From Rhodospirillaceae bacterium (lineage in GTDB: Bacteria; Pseudomonadota; Alphaproteobacteria; MPNO01; UBA2964): a DNA stretch of 36,727 bases. Positions within the stretch are counted from its first letter, which is position 1. Every line of letters starts with the position of its first letter. Where the stretch lies: positions 1-36,727 of the forward strand of contig PATI01000021.1 of assembly GCA_002712335.1 (NCBI GenBank). Direction: 5' to 3'. A model generated the notes under the pieces. That model had not been told where the DNA came from. It searched no databases and saw nothing but the letters and a program-made list of their open reading frames with translations. Shown piece after piece: positions 7,977 through 15,829 of this stretch. A program made the position numbers and the translations under genes.

Positions 7977-10340
7977 TTAATTTCCTGTTTGATGTTTATT
8001 TATTTTATAATGGCTATGAATTGCTTTCCAAATGTTGTGCGGGGATGCTGGCATCTCGATATCCTTTATACCATAAGATTTTAGAGCATCTACGATACCA
8101 TTGAGTATGGTGCCCAGGGCCGGTGTTGTTCCAGCTTCACCCGCAGAACGAATGCCAAGGGGGTTCTTAAGTGTCAAAACTTCATGACATTCGGTTTTGA
8201 AGAAGGGCATATCAGATGCTAGCGGTATAGCGTAATCCATTAGTGTTGCTGCAAGTGGCTGTCCATTTTCTGGATCAAAAATGAAGTCCTCGAAAAGCGC
8301 TTCACTGGCCCCTTGTACGACACCACCCTGAATTTGACCCGCGACAATGGTCGGGTTTATAACGCGCCCGACATCGTCAACTGCAGTATACCGATCCAAG
8401 GAAATTGCTCCCGTTTCTGGATCAATTTCAACCTCACAAATATGAGTACCATAGGGAAAAGCGGGTTCACGCATATAATTTTCCGCGTTTTCTTTTAGCC
8501 CGTCACTCAGTTCGTTAGGTAAGTTTGTTGTTTCTCGAATATTCTTAGCCAATTCAAACCAATCTATTCGGCGGTCTGTGCCTACAACCCGAAAAATTCC
8601 ATTATTAAACTCTATGTCGGTAAGAGCAGTTTCCAAGATATATGAGGCAATCTTTTTGCCTTTTTCAATCAGTTTTTCTGCAGCCATTACAATGACAGTG
8701 CCTGCCATCCTCATCGAACGACCGGAATGTGAACCGCCTCCAACCGACACAAATGAAGTATCCCCTTGGAGCAACTTTACCTTTTCAAAAGACACACCAA
8801 GCCATTCTGCTGCAACCTGACAGAAACTTGTTTCGTGTCCCTGACCACTATCCTGGGTTCCAATAATTACCTCGATTTCGTTGTTCTTTGTAAAAGAAAT
8901 CTCTGCTCGCTCCTGGGGAGCCCCAGAAGAGCTTTCGATATAGCAACAGATTCCTAGCCCGCGGTGCAAGCCTTTGGCTTGAGATTGTTCCTTTCGATCA
9001 TTGAAGCTGGCATATTCAGAAAGCGACAAGGCTCTTTCTAGGCAGTAATGGTATTCCCCGCTGTCATAATTCATACCGAGCGGGTTAGCAAAAGGCATTG
9101 AGCTATTCCGAACTAAGTTCCGACGCCTGATTTCCACACGGTCAATATTCATCTCGTTTGCGGCTGTGTCTACTAAACGCTCCAAAGCATAAATGACCTC
9201 GGGCCTTCCGGCGCTGCGGTATGGGTTGGTCGGGACAGAATGACTAAAAACTCCTCGTGCACGCACACAGGCAGTTGGGATCGCATATCCTCCAGTAACA
9301 ATTTCAGCCCCCTTTGATAGTGGTGTGAAAGAGAGTGTATAGGCGCCAATATTGGAAAGGTTATCTGCTTTCATGGCGAGAAATTTTCCTTCTTTATCCA
9401 ATGCGAGGGACAGAGAAGTTACCAAGTCACGACCCTGAAAATCAGTAAGAAAACACTCGGTTCGGGTTGTAGTATTCTTGACCGGGCGCCCCAATCGTTT
9501 TGCTGCCCACATAACAAGAGGGTATTCAGGAAAAAGACGGTTTCTCGTTCCAAAATTTCCGCCCACATCCTTGGTCACAACCCTGATTTTTTCGGGCTCT
9601 AAACTAAAGATTTTAATTAATTCCTTTTTATATCGTACCGCACCTCCACCCCCAGCAAAAAGCGTTAAAAGACCAGTGCGCGGGTCATAGTTGCCCAGCC
9701 CGGCCCTCGGCTCGATAGGTACACCAGTATTTCGCGTTATACGAAACTTCATACTTGTGATATGGAAAGCATTGGAAAATGCAGTTTCGGTGCTCTCACA
9801 ATCACCAAAAGTGGTATCTAGACAAACATTTCCAAGGTTTTCTTCCCAAACTAAGGGAGCATCATCTTTTGTTGCAGCTTCTGTAGCTGTCACTGATGGA
9901 AGCACTTTGTATTTGATTTCCACCAGTTCAGCCGCGTCAGCGGCAAGTTCTACTGTTTCGGCGATCAGCATGGCCACGGGTTCGCCGACAAATCGAGGTT
10001 TGTCTAGTGCTAAAGGATAATTTATTCCCAGGAAAACTTCAGACCATTTCAATTTATTCATGCCGAGGCCGTCCCCTCCGGAAGGGACCGGGCTATGGGG
10101 AATTGGGCCGTGGCCATCCGCCAACCAATCCTGGCCGGTAAAAAACCCAAGCACACCATCTAGTTTAAGCGCTCTATCAGCATTGATTGACTTAATTACC
10201 GCGAACGCATGTGGAGACCGAATAAAGTAAGCGTATGCTTGATTAGGAAGGTTAAAGTCGTCGCTATATTCACCTTTACCTGTGAGGCGTCGATGATCTT
10301 CGTTACGACGTATCGATTTCCCTATTAAATTTTCAGACAT
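7977..10340 (-). CDS. Xanthine dehydrogenase-family molybdopterin-binding subunit (CoxL/aldehyde oxidase-like)
   Basis: Large catalytic subunit of a molybdenum hydroxylase, which inserts water-derived oxygen into aldehydes, N-heterocycles or similar. The 787 aa start with the usual IGKSIRRNEDHRRLTGKGEY and contain the a/b hammerhead domain, then MoCo-binding domains (KDVGGNFGTRN, GTQDSGQGHETSFCQVAAEW). The general-base glutamate E735 is in SAGEAGTTPALG. The active-site loop reads NPYRSAGRPE. This resembles the form-II AYRGAGR loop and not the AYxCSFR loop of true CO dehydrogenase, so CO oxidation is unlikely. No FAD (CoxM) or [2Fe-2S] (CoxS) subunit genes lie nearby, which is unusual. Head of a minus-strand run with the hydrolase and LLM genes. 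Confidence 0.92.
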   Translation of the reverse strand: MSENLIGKSIRRNEDHRRLTGKGEYSDDFNLPNQAYAYFIRSPHAFAVIKSINADRALKLDGVLGFFTGQDWLADGHGPIPHSPVPSGGDGLGMNKLKWSEVFLGINYPLALDKPRFVGEPVAMLIAETVELAADAAELVEIKYKVLPSVTATEAATKDDAPLVWEENLGNVCLDTTFGDCESTETAFSNAFHITSMKFRITRNTGVPIEPRAGLGNYDPRTGLLTLFAGGGGAVRYKKELIKIFSLEPEKIRVVTKDVGGNFGTRNRLFPEYPLVMWAAKRLGRPVKNTTTRTECFLTDFQGRDLVTSLSLALDKEGKFLAMKADNLSNIGAYTLSFTPLSKGAEIVTGGYAIPTACVRARGVFSHSVPTNPYRSAGRPEVIYALERLVDTAANEMNIDRVEIRRRNLVRNSSMPFANPLGMNYDSGEYHYCLERALSLSEYASFNDRKEQSQAKGLHRGLGICCYIESSSGAPQERAEISFTKNNEIEVIIGTQDSGQGHETSFCQVAAEWLGVSFEKVKLLQGDTSFVSVGGGSHSGRSMRMAGTVIVMAAEKLIEKGKKIASYILETALTDIEFNNGIFRVVGTDRRIDWFELAKNIRETTNLPNELSDGLKENAENYMREPAFPYGTHICEVEIDPETGAISLDRYTAVDDVGRVINPTIVAGQIQGGVVQGASEALFEDFIFDPENGQPLAATLMDYAIPLASDMPFFKTECHEVLTLKNPLGIRSAGEAGTTPALGTILNGIVDALKSYGIKDIEMPASPHNIWKAIHSHYKINKHQTGN

Positions 10341-10410
10341 GATATCTGCTAATTTACCTTCCTTGTAATGACTTTACAGGCTACCTTTCGATAAATTAAC
10401 CGACAAGTTG

Positions 10411-10521
10411 CTATTTTCTGTGTTTGATGTAGGGCATCTCAGTTGGGAACTTCCCGGTACGAATTCCAATAAACTCAAAATGATTTCGTCGATCAAGGGT
10501 CTGTATGGTTTCCAAATTCAT
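10411..10521 (-). CDS. Possible small ORF, 36 aa, unknown
   Basis: Between the TauD-type gene stop and the CoxL-like gene there is an ATG-initiated frame (start codon 10519-10521, TAG at 10411-10413). It encodes a 36-residue basic peptide beginning MNLETIQTLDRRNHFEF and ending YIKHRK. It starts 14 bases after the upstream stop on the same strand. GGTGGG directly abuts the ATG, too close for a good ribosome site. I recognise no family. It may be a real small protein, a remnant of a degraded gene, or chance. Confidence 0.25.
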   Translation of the reverse strand: MNLETIQTLDRRNHFEFIGIRTGKFPTEMPYIKHRK

Positions 10522-10535
10522 CCCACCGAAAAAAC

Positions 10536-11354
10536 CTAGGAGACAGGGTTTTCATCGATGATAGTCATTCTCCTAAGGAGCCGCCGCTTCTCCGGGTCAA
10601 ACGATTTTCGTGCGTGAGCCGTGCAACGATTATCCCAGAGTACGAGATCATTTGCCTGCCAAGCATGTTCATAAACATTTTCAAAACGCTCAGTTAAATC
10701 GAAAAGATAATTAAGAATTTCATCACTTTCTTTTTCGTCTACTTGATTAATTTTTATTGTCATTAAGCGACTTACGTAAATAGATTTTCGTCCAGTCTCC
10801 GGGTGCGTTCGTATTATCGGGTGCGAATATTGGGGTGCTTCGGGGTCTATTTTATCGGGACGTAGGCTGGGGTTGGTATCATAATTGAAGTAGTTTAGGG
10901 CAGTTTTTCCTTCCAACCTCTGTTTCCAATAGTCAGTGAGTTGATCATAGGCTGCACAGCAATTGGCAAAACAGGTGTTACCACCAATATCCGGAACTTC
11001 GATAGAATATAAGGTGGAAGCTTTGCATGGGTTTTCCGCGTAGGCTTGGTCATGGTGAAACATCATTTCCCCAAGTTGGACAGCAGTTGCATTGTTGGGG
11101 TCTTCCTTATTGGTAACATACAAAAATTTTGCGTCTGAGTTTTTGGACTTTAATCCTGCAATATCACCGAATACCCGGCAAAATTTCTCTTGCTCTATTT
11201 CAGAAATTTCTTGTCCCCGAACTAATAAAACCATGTGATCATGCCATGCCTTTGTCAGCTTATTTTTAACGTCAGGAGTAAGGTTTGATTTTAAATTCAG
11301 GCCTACTACCTCGGCTCCGGCTGCTTTAGAAAGTTTTTTTATGGTGATCGTCAT
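10536..11354 (-). CDS. TauD/TfdA-family Fe(II)/2-oxoglutarate dioxygenase
   Basis: Predicted 2-oxoglutarate-dependent hydroxylase that oxidatively cleaves or hydroxylates a small organic acid, as TauD does with taurine and TfdA with aryloxyacetates. The double-strand beta-helix shows the iron triad: H103 and D105 in FHHDQAY, and the distal H250 in RCTAHARKSFDP (numbering from an upstream ATG at 11363). The 2-oxoglutarate-binding arginine follows in RRLLRRMTI. Two starts are possible. I prefer ATG 11354, because AGGA is only 2 bases from the 11363 ATG and the family usually begins near ITIKKLSKAAGAEV, but spacing to 11354 is long (11). Divergent from the ornithine-cyclodeaminase-like gene; substrate unknown. 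Confidence 0.9.
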   Translation of the reverse strand: MTITIKKLSKAAGAEVVGLNLKSNLTPDVKNKLTKAWHDHMVLLVRGQEISEIEQEKFCRVFGDIAGLKSKNSDAKFLYVTNKEDPNNATAVQLGEMMFHHDQAYAENPCKASTLYSIEVPDIGGNTCFANCCAAYDQLTDYWKQRLEGKTALNYFNYDTNPSLRPDKIDPEAPQYSHPIIRTHPETGRKSIYVSRLMTIKINQVDEKESDEILNYLFDLTERFENVYEHAWQANDLVLWDNRCTAHARKSFDPEKRRLLRRMTIIDENPVS

Positions 11355-11379
11355 CGTGTACATTATCCTGTTGGAGAAT

Positions 11380-11408
11380 TTGATTAATTTAAGCTATTTG
11401 TATTTATA
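11380..11408 (+). promoter_or_regulatory. Candidate sigma70 promoter for the OCD-AKR genes
   Basis: TTGATT (11380-11385) and TTTATA (11403-11408) are separated by 17 bases, matching a housekeeping -35/-10 pair. A start near 11415 would leave a short leader before AGGGAG and the GTG start at 11437. Prediction from consensus only. Confidence 0.4.
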
Positions 11409-11436
11409 AACCAGAAATTAAACTAGGGAGAAAAGA

Positions 11437-12495
11437 GTGGCTATAATAATTAGTGACGATGACGTTAGAAAGCATTTAACCATGGCTGAATGCATCGAAG
11501 CCATGGATGTATGCTTCGGTGACTTCGCGAAAGGGAAGGCAAAAACTTTGCCTCGTTTAAGGTATAGAGTAGAAGCCCCAAATGACCCTGAAAGAGAGTA
11601 TTTTGCTAATGTTCATATAGGCGCAGTTCCAAGCTATGGTATGGCGTGCGTTCGTGCCGGCTCCAATATGCTGGCTAAAAGTAGTGCGCCCGGAAGAAAG
11701 ACAACCAGCAGCCCTGATTCTGCAAATTGGACGGTGATAATCCTATATGATCTCAACAATGCTGAACCAGTTGCATTTATGCATGAGTCTCAATTGAGTG
11801 GTATTCGCGTTGGAGCTACCACTGGCGTTGCCGTGGATAAGGTAGCGCGCCAGGATGTAAGTGAACTGGGTCTGTTTGGGACAGGTCGTCAGGCTAGGGC
11901 GAATTGCGAAGCGATTTGCACAGCCCGCCCATGCATAAAACGTGTTAAGGTCTATAGCCCAACGCGGCGAAATCGTGAGGCCTTTCCAAATGAGGTTCCG
12001 TTGCCGGGTGTAGAAATTATACCTGTGAAGAGTCCCGAGGAGGTTCTTGCGGGCGTTGATATTGTTTGCTCAATGACAAATTCCACGACACCGACCTTCG
12101 ACGGAAATATGCTGAAGCCCGGTCAGATGGTTATTTCTGTAGCAAACTCTGACGTTACCCTAAAGCGTCACGAAGTTGACGAAACAACTTTTGTTCGATC
12201 ATCGGATATCATCATTAATGATTGGGATAGTGTTGTATCTAATCGGCAAACCGAACTTCTCGACCTTATCGAAAGCGGTGATGTTCAAAGAGAAAGAGTT
12301 GTTGAGCTCGGTGAACTGTGTACCGGAAAAACCACAGTAAAGCAGACAGAAGATAATATAGTGTATTACAAAAATAACACCGGTTTAGGTATGCAATTCG
12401 CTGCGGCCGGCTCGGTGATATACAATAAAATGAAGGGTGAAGAATCAAATAAAATAGTGCCAAGAGAGTGGCTTGCGGCAGAAGACTACCCATGA
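11437..12495 (+). CDS. Ornithine cyclodeaminase/mu-crystallin family protein
   Basis: NAD(P)-dependent enzyme of the OCD/mu-crystallin family (352 aa), whose members act as cyclodeaminases, ketimine reductases or amino-acid dehydrogenases. A Rossmann motif GLFGTGRQARANCEA is present, with ISVANSDVTLKRHEVDE after it as expected. The GTG start is well supported by AGGGAG six bases upstream. The position of the conserved substrate-carboxylate/catalytic Lys of OCD (typically G-x-K-x-x) appears to be Arg here (ACVRAGSN), and the RTAAAS motif is IRVGATTG. So it is probably not a true ornithine cyclodeaminase. The next gene, an aldo/keto reductase, starts 15 bases on, suggesting an operon. Confidence 0.88.
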   Translation: MAIIISDDDVRKHLTMAECIEAMDVCFGDFAKGKAKTLPRLRYRVEAPNDPEREYFANVHIGAVPSYGMACVRAGSNMLAKSSAPGRKTTSSPDSANWTVIILYDLNNAEPVAFMHESQLSGIRVGATTGVAVDKVARQDVSELGLFGTGRQARANCEAICTARPCIKRVKVYSPTRRNREAFPNEVPLPGVEIIPVKSPEEVLAGVDIVCSMTNSTTPTFDGNMLKPGQMVISVANSDVTLKRHEVDETTFVRSSDIIINDWDSVVSNRQTELLDLIESGDVQRERVVELGELCTGKTTVKQTEDNIVYYKNNTGLGMQFAAAGSVIYNKMKGEESNKIVPREWLAAEDYP

Positions 12496-12509
12496 AATAA
12501 GGTGTTGAA

Positions 12510-13499
12510 ATGCAGTACAGGAATTTTGGCAACTCTGGAATAAAATTATCCCGTATAGGCCTTGGTTGTTTCAGTATGTCGGGAGCTTACGGGGTGGCTG
12601 ATGACAGAGAATCTATAGCAACAATACACGCAGCAATGGAGCGTGGTGTTAACCTGATTGACACCTCTGCTCGTTACGGGGCTGGGCACAATCATGAGAT
12701 TATAGGAAAAGCTATAAAGGGAAGGCGTGACAGGGTTTTTATTCATACCAAGACCGGTACAATTAGGGATGAAAACGACCGCAGCATTGCGGCGGGGAGT
12801 GGCGCCCCCACTAGATTAAGAGAAATATGTGAAGTAAGTCTAAAAAACCTTGGTGTTGAGTACATCGATACTTTGTGTCAATCCCGGGTAGACCCTTCTA
12901 TTCCAGTTGAAGAATCGGTCGGAGCGATTAAAAGGCTGGTGGAAGAGGGAAAGGTGCGCTTTGTGGGTTTATCGGAGGCTGCGCCTGACACCATCCGCAG
13001 GGCATCAAAAGTGCACCCACTTATTTCTCTGCAATTCGAATACTCCTTATGGACACGAGATGTTGAAAAAGGGCACCATGACACTTGCACTAACCTCGGC
13101 ATGGCACTCATGGCCTATGCGCCTCTGGGTTATGGGTTTCTTGCGGGAGCCGTCAACTCACCGGGCGCGCAATCCAAAGATGATATTCGAGGAAAGTTTC
13201 CGAGATTTTTTGAAAAAAATTATACAAAAAATCGGGAATGTGTATCTCAGCTTGAAAATTTTGCCGCTAGTATAGGCGCAACAGCTGCTCAAATTTCTTT
13301 AGCCTGGTTGCTTGCAAAGGGTGAAAATATTTTTCCTATTCCTGGTTGTAAAAGCCGAGTGCATTTGTCAGAAAATTTAGATGCCATTGATGTTAAACTG
13401 ACAAGTGAAAATTTGGTTCGATTGGATAAAATATTCCATGGTAAATCGGTTGATGGCGACCGGTATCCGCCAAATGGTATGAAACGGGTTAATTTATAA
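12510..13499 (+). CDS. Aldo/keto reductase family protein with altered catalytic tetrad
   Basis: TIM-barrel NADPH-dependent oxidoreductase fold, 329 aa, closest in pattern to the YakC/auxin-induced group (EEGKVRFVGLSEAAPDTIRR, SLQFEYSLWTRDVE). Asp51, Tyr56 and Lys81 of the tetrad are in place (NLIDTSARYG, HTKTG). The fourth residue, normally His in a QHRVDP-type strand, is Ser125 (CQSRVDP). The codon is TCC, two changes from a His codon. NADPH-site residues near the C-terminus (PIPGCKSRVHLSENLDA) are retained. TAAGGTG gives a ribosome site before the ATG. Reductase activity on carbonyls may be lost or altered, while fold and cofactor binding are likely intact. Confidence 0.9.
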   Translation: MQYRNFGNSGIKLSRIGLGCFSMSGAYGVADDRESIATIHAAMERGVNLIDTSARYGAGHNHEIIGKAIKGRRDRVFIHTKTGTIRDENDRSIAAGSGAPTRLREICEVSLKNLGVEYIDTLCQSRVDPSIPVEESVGAIKRLVEEGKVRFVGLSEAAPDTIRRASKVHPLISLQFEYSLWTRDVEKGHHDTCTNLGMALMAYAPLGYGFLAGAVNSPGAQSKDDIRGKFPRFFEKNYTKNRECVSQLENFAASIGATAAQISLAWLLAKGENIFPIPGCKSRVHLSENLDAIDVKLTSENLVRLDKIFHGKSVDGDRYPPNGMKRVNL

Positions 13500-13581
13500 T
13501 TATTATGTTATGTTGGTAAATATATTTTGAGCAAAATTTAGATCTCACAAAATTAAACTTCGATTTAAGGGGGAGTTTTAC

Positions 13582-14157
13582 ATGAAAAAATATAAGCATA
13601 ATGTGTTCAATAAATTTATTGAGGACATGCATGTTCATTTTGCTAAGGGGTTGCCGGAGGTAAAACACTGGGAGGGTGTTCGGCCAATTCTCAAGTGTTT
13701 GATTTTGGATCAAGAGTTTATCAATACATCAAAAAGTTGGGAAAGGAAAAAAGGAAGGGAATACATTTTGCATCACGACCCCCAGTACGATTTTTTTGTT
13801 GGCGGCCTAGTGCGAGAGCCCAAACATGTTGCGATGGCCCATGATCATGGTCCCACATGGACAGTATATGGCGTTCTCTACGGACAAGAGGTTACGCATG
13901 TTTATGAACGTTTAGATGATGGAAGCAAGGCCGGTCACGCAGAATTAAAATTAAAAATTAAGTCGGAGGCACCGGCAGGCACCGTGGACATAGTGCCGCC
14001 GCATATTCCGCATGCTGAAAATGGCAATAGCCCAAGGTCAGTTGCAATAACCGTCCGCACGACAAAACCAGGAAGCTATGATCAGGTTATGTTTGACCTA
14101 AAAACCGGTAAGACAGGTATATCGAGAGGGTTAGAGTTGGTTCCCTTAGAGGTCTAA
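13582..14157 (+). CDS. Cupin-fold protein resembling cysteine dioxygenase-type enzymes
   Basis: A 191-aa single-domain protein that looks like a metal-binding cupin. The first cupin motif is MAHDHGPTWTVYGVLYGQE (H87 and H89 as likely ligands). The second contains PPHIPHAENGN (H141 or H144 as the third His). A three-His site without the usual Glu is the pattern of cysteine/3-mercaptopropionate dioxygenase-type cupins, so thiol or small-acid dioxygenation is possible but not shown. A very strong ribosome site, AGGGGGAG, lies six bases before the ATG, suggesting high expression. It follows the aldo/keto reductase by 82 bases and overlaps the convergent acyl-CoA synthetase gene by 12 bases. Confidence 0.78.
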   Translation: MKKYKHNVFNKFIEDMHVHFAKGLPEVKHWEGVRPILKCLILDQEFINTSKSWERKKGREYILHHDPQYDFFVGGLVREPKHVAMAHDHGPTWTVYGVLYGQEVTHVYERLDDGSKAGHAELKLKIKSEAPAGTVDIVPPHIPHAENGNSPRSVAITVRTTKPGSYDQVMFDLKTGKTGISRGLELVPLEV

Positions 14158-15687
14158 AACTTCTTCCGACAATGTCCTCAGTTCTGCTTTCGCTATTTTA
14201 CCATTACGGTTTCTGGGTAACTGGTCCAAAAAGTGAATGTGACGCGGTTTCTTGTAGCTGGCGATTAATTTCTGACAATGTAAGGCAAGTTCCTTATCTG
14301 AGGGCGGTGAAGTTAATTCTTTGCATGTTAAAAAGGCCATTACGGCCTCTCCAAATAGAGAATCTGGTACTCCGATAACGGCGGCTTCAGATATGCTGGG
14401 ATAGCTTTCCAAGGCAATTTCAACTTCTCTTGAGTAGATATTTAGGCCGCCGCTTATAATCATATCTTTAAGACGGTCGACGAAATAAAAGTAACCATCT
14501 TTGTCACGCCTACCCAAGTCACCAGTACGAAGCCAGCCATCAACAAATGTAGCATCCGTATCGTCCGATCTGTTAAAATACCTTTTCATGACGGTTGCTT
14601 CGCCTGGTTTTCCACAGCGTACAAGCATCTCGCCCGTCGACTCAACTGGTACATCGTTAAGGTTTCCATCGACAATCCGAATTTCCACTCCATTGGCGGG
14701 TAGGCCAATGGATTCTGGGTGGGTTTCCTGTTGTTCTGGCTTTAGGCAACTGACCAATCCCGCTTCGGTTTGCGAGTAAAAATTATACAGTCGTAAGTTA
14801 GGTAAGGTTGTGAATAATCGTTTTTTCAGTGATATGGGGAAACTTTCTCCAGTTGCGAGTATGCTCTTTAAGTTTTTGCATTTAGCTGGATATTTTTCCA
14901 TTTGTGGTAAAAGCATTCGGACAATGGTAGGGACAACCCCTAAATGAGTAATGTTTTCTTTTTCAATTAGGTCTATCGTCATCAAGGGGTCGAACTTTTC
15001 TTGGATAATTAATGTTGAGCCTAGACAGAAGCATCCCGCAAGCCTTGCTATACCAATCCGGTGCGCCATAGGAGTGATGCATAACATTCTGTCAGTGCTG
15101 TGAAGTTCCCACTCCAATGCGCCCAGCCAGCATTGGCCAAAAATAATGTTCTGGTGTGTTGAAATAACACCCTTGGGCTCTCCCGTTGTTCCTGATGTAT
15201 AGCAAAGCAGCGCTTCTTCATTCTGCTTTCCATTGAGATTTGGCGGTTTACTGGGGCGGTTAGAGATTATTTGGTTAAAACTAATTTCATTTTTTAAAGC
15301 AACATTAGTGGTGATTTTTATAAAGTTTTTCACTGCGGAAAGGTCTTTAATTATATCGCGGCAATCGGGCGAATAGATTACTGCGAAGGGATTTGAATCA
15401 TCTATCAGGTATTTGATTTCTTGTCCGGTCAGGCGGGTACTAACTGGTACGATAATCCCACCGGCTTTTGCAACAGCAGCCATGCTAATGGCTACATTAA
15501 GACAGTTGGGCAACATTATGACTACTCGGTCGCCAGTACCAAGCCCAATTTCAATCAGGCCGTTTGCAAGACTATTCGCATTATCCTCAAGCTCCATAAA
15601 ACTAAGCCTGTCGTCACCGCATACTATGGCAACTTTTGTTGGGTACTTTTGCGCTGTAACAGTTAATAATTTACCAAAGTTAAAAAT
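14146..15687 (-). CDS. Acyl-CoA synthetase / AMP-dependent ligase, probable ATT start
   Basis: Adenylate-forming ligase that activates a carboxylic acid to its acyl-CoA through an acyl-AMP. Motifs: LLCYTSGTTGEPKGVIST (AMP/P-loop), FYSQTEAG, TGDLGRRDKDGYFYFVDRLKD and the C-terminal catalytic Lys in NRNGKIAKAEL. The first ATG (15597) would give 483 aa starting inside the conserved N-terminus. The same frame continues upstream without interruption for 30 more codons, reading FNFGKLLTVTAQKYPTKVA then IVCGDDRLSFMELE, exactly the family's N-terminal pattern, until a stop at 15688-15690. No ATG, GTG, TTG or CTG occurs there. The only plausible start is ATT at 15687, with GAGAAAGG 8 bases upstream. 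A one-base error in an ATG is the alternative. Confidence 0.85.
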   Translation of the reverse strand: MFNFGKLLTVTAQKYPTKVAIVCGDDRLSFMELEDNANSLANGLIEIGLGTGDRVVIMLPNCLNVAISMAAVAKAGGIIVPVSTRLTGQEIKYLIDDSNPFAVIYSPDCRDIIKDLSAVKNFIKITTNVALKNEISFNQIISNRPSKPPNLNGKQNEEALLCYTSGTTGEPKGVISTHQNIIFGQCWLGALEWELHSTDRMLCITPMAHRIGIARLAGCFCLGSTLIIQEKFDPLMTIDLIEKENITHLGVVPTIVRMLLPQMEKYPAKCKNLKSILATGESFPISLKKRLFTTLPNLRLYNFYSQTEAGLVSCLKPEQQETHPESIGLPANGVEIRIVDGNLNDVPVESTGEMLVRCGKPGEATVMKRYFNRSDDTDATFVDGWLRTGDLGRRDKDGYFYFVDRLKDMIISGGLNIYSREVEIALESYPSISEAAVIGVPDSLFGEAVMAFLTCKELTSPPSDKELALHCQKLIASYKKPRHIHFLDQLPRNRNGKIAKAELRTLSEEVLDL

Positions 15688-15733
15688 TTAAATAACCTTT
15701 CTCTGTTTTTATATTAATACATTTTTATTCTGA

Positions 15734-15745
15734 TGTGACGTCGCA
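15734..15745. promoter_or_regulatory. Candidate operator palindrome between divergent genes
   Basis: TGTGACGTCGCA is a 12-base palindrome except for one mismatched pair. It lies in the divergent region between the acyl-CoA synthetase and the maleate-isomerase-like gene, and an exact 8-base palindrome GACATGTC lies at 15775-15782. Either could bind a dimeric regulator. No regulator gene is nearby. Confidence 0.2.
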
Positions 15746-15829
15746 CTTACTAAATTAAAATACTTCAAAACTTGGACATGTCTCGTGTATTATTCCCGAT
15801 AGTCCACTAATAAAAAAGGTCTATAAACT

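Noticed and set aside
7977..10340. Carbon monoxide dehydrogenase large subunit
   Set aside because: The loop is NPYRSAGRPE, not AYxCSFR, and no coxM/coxS are present.
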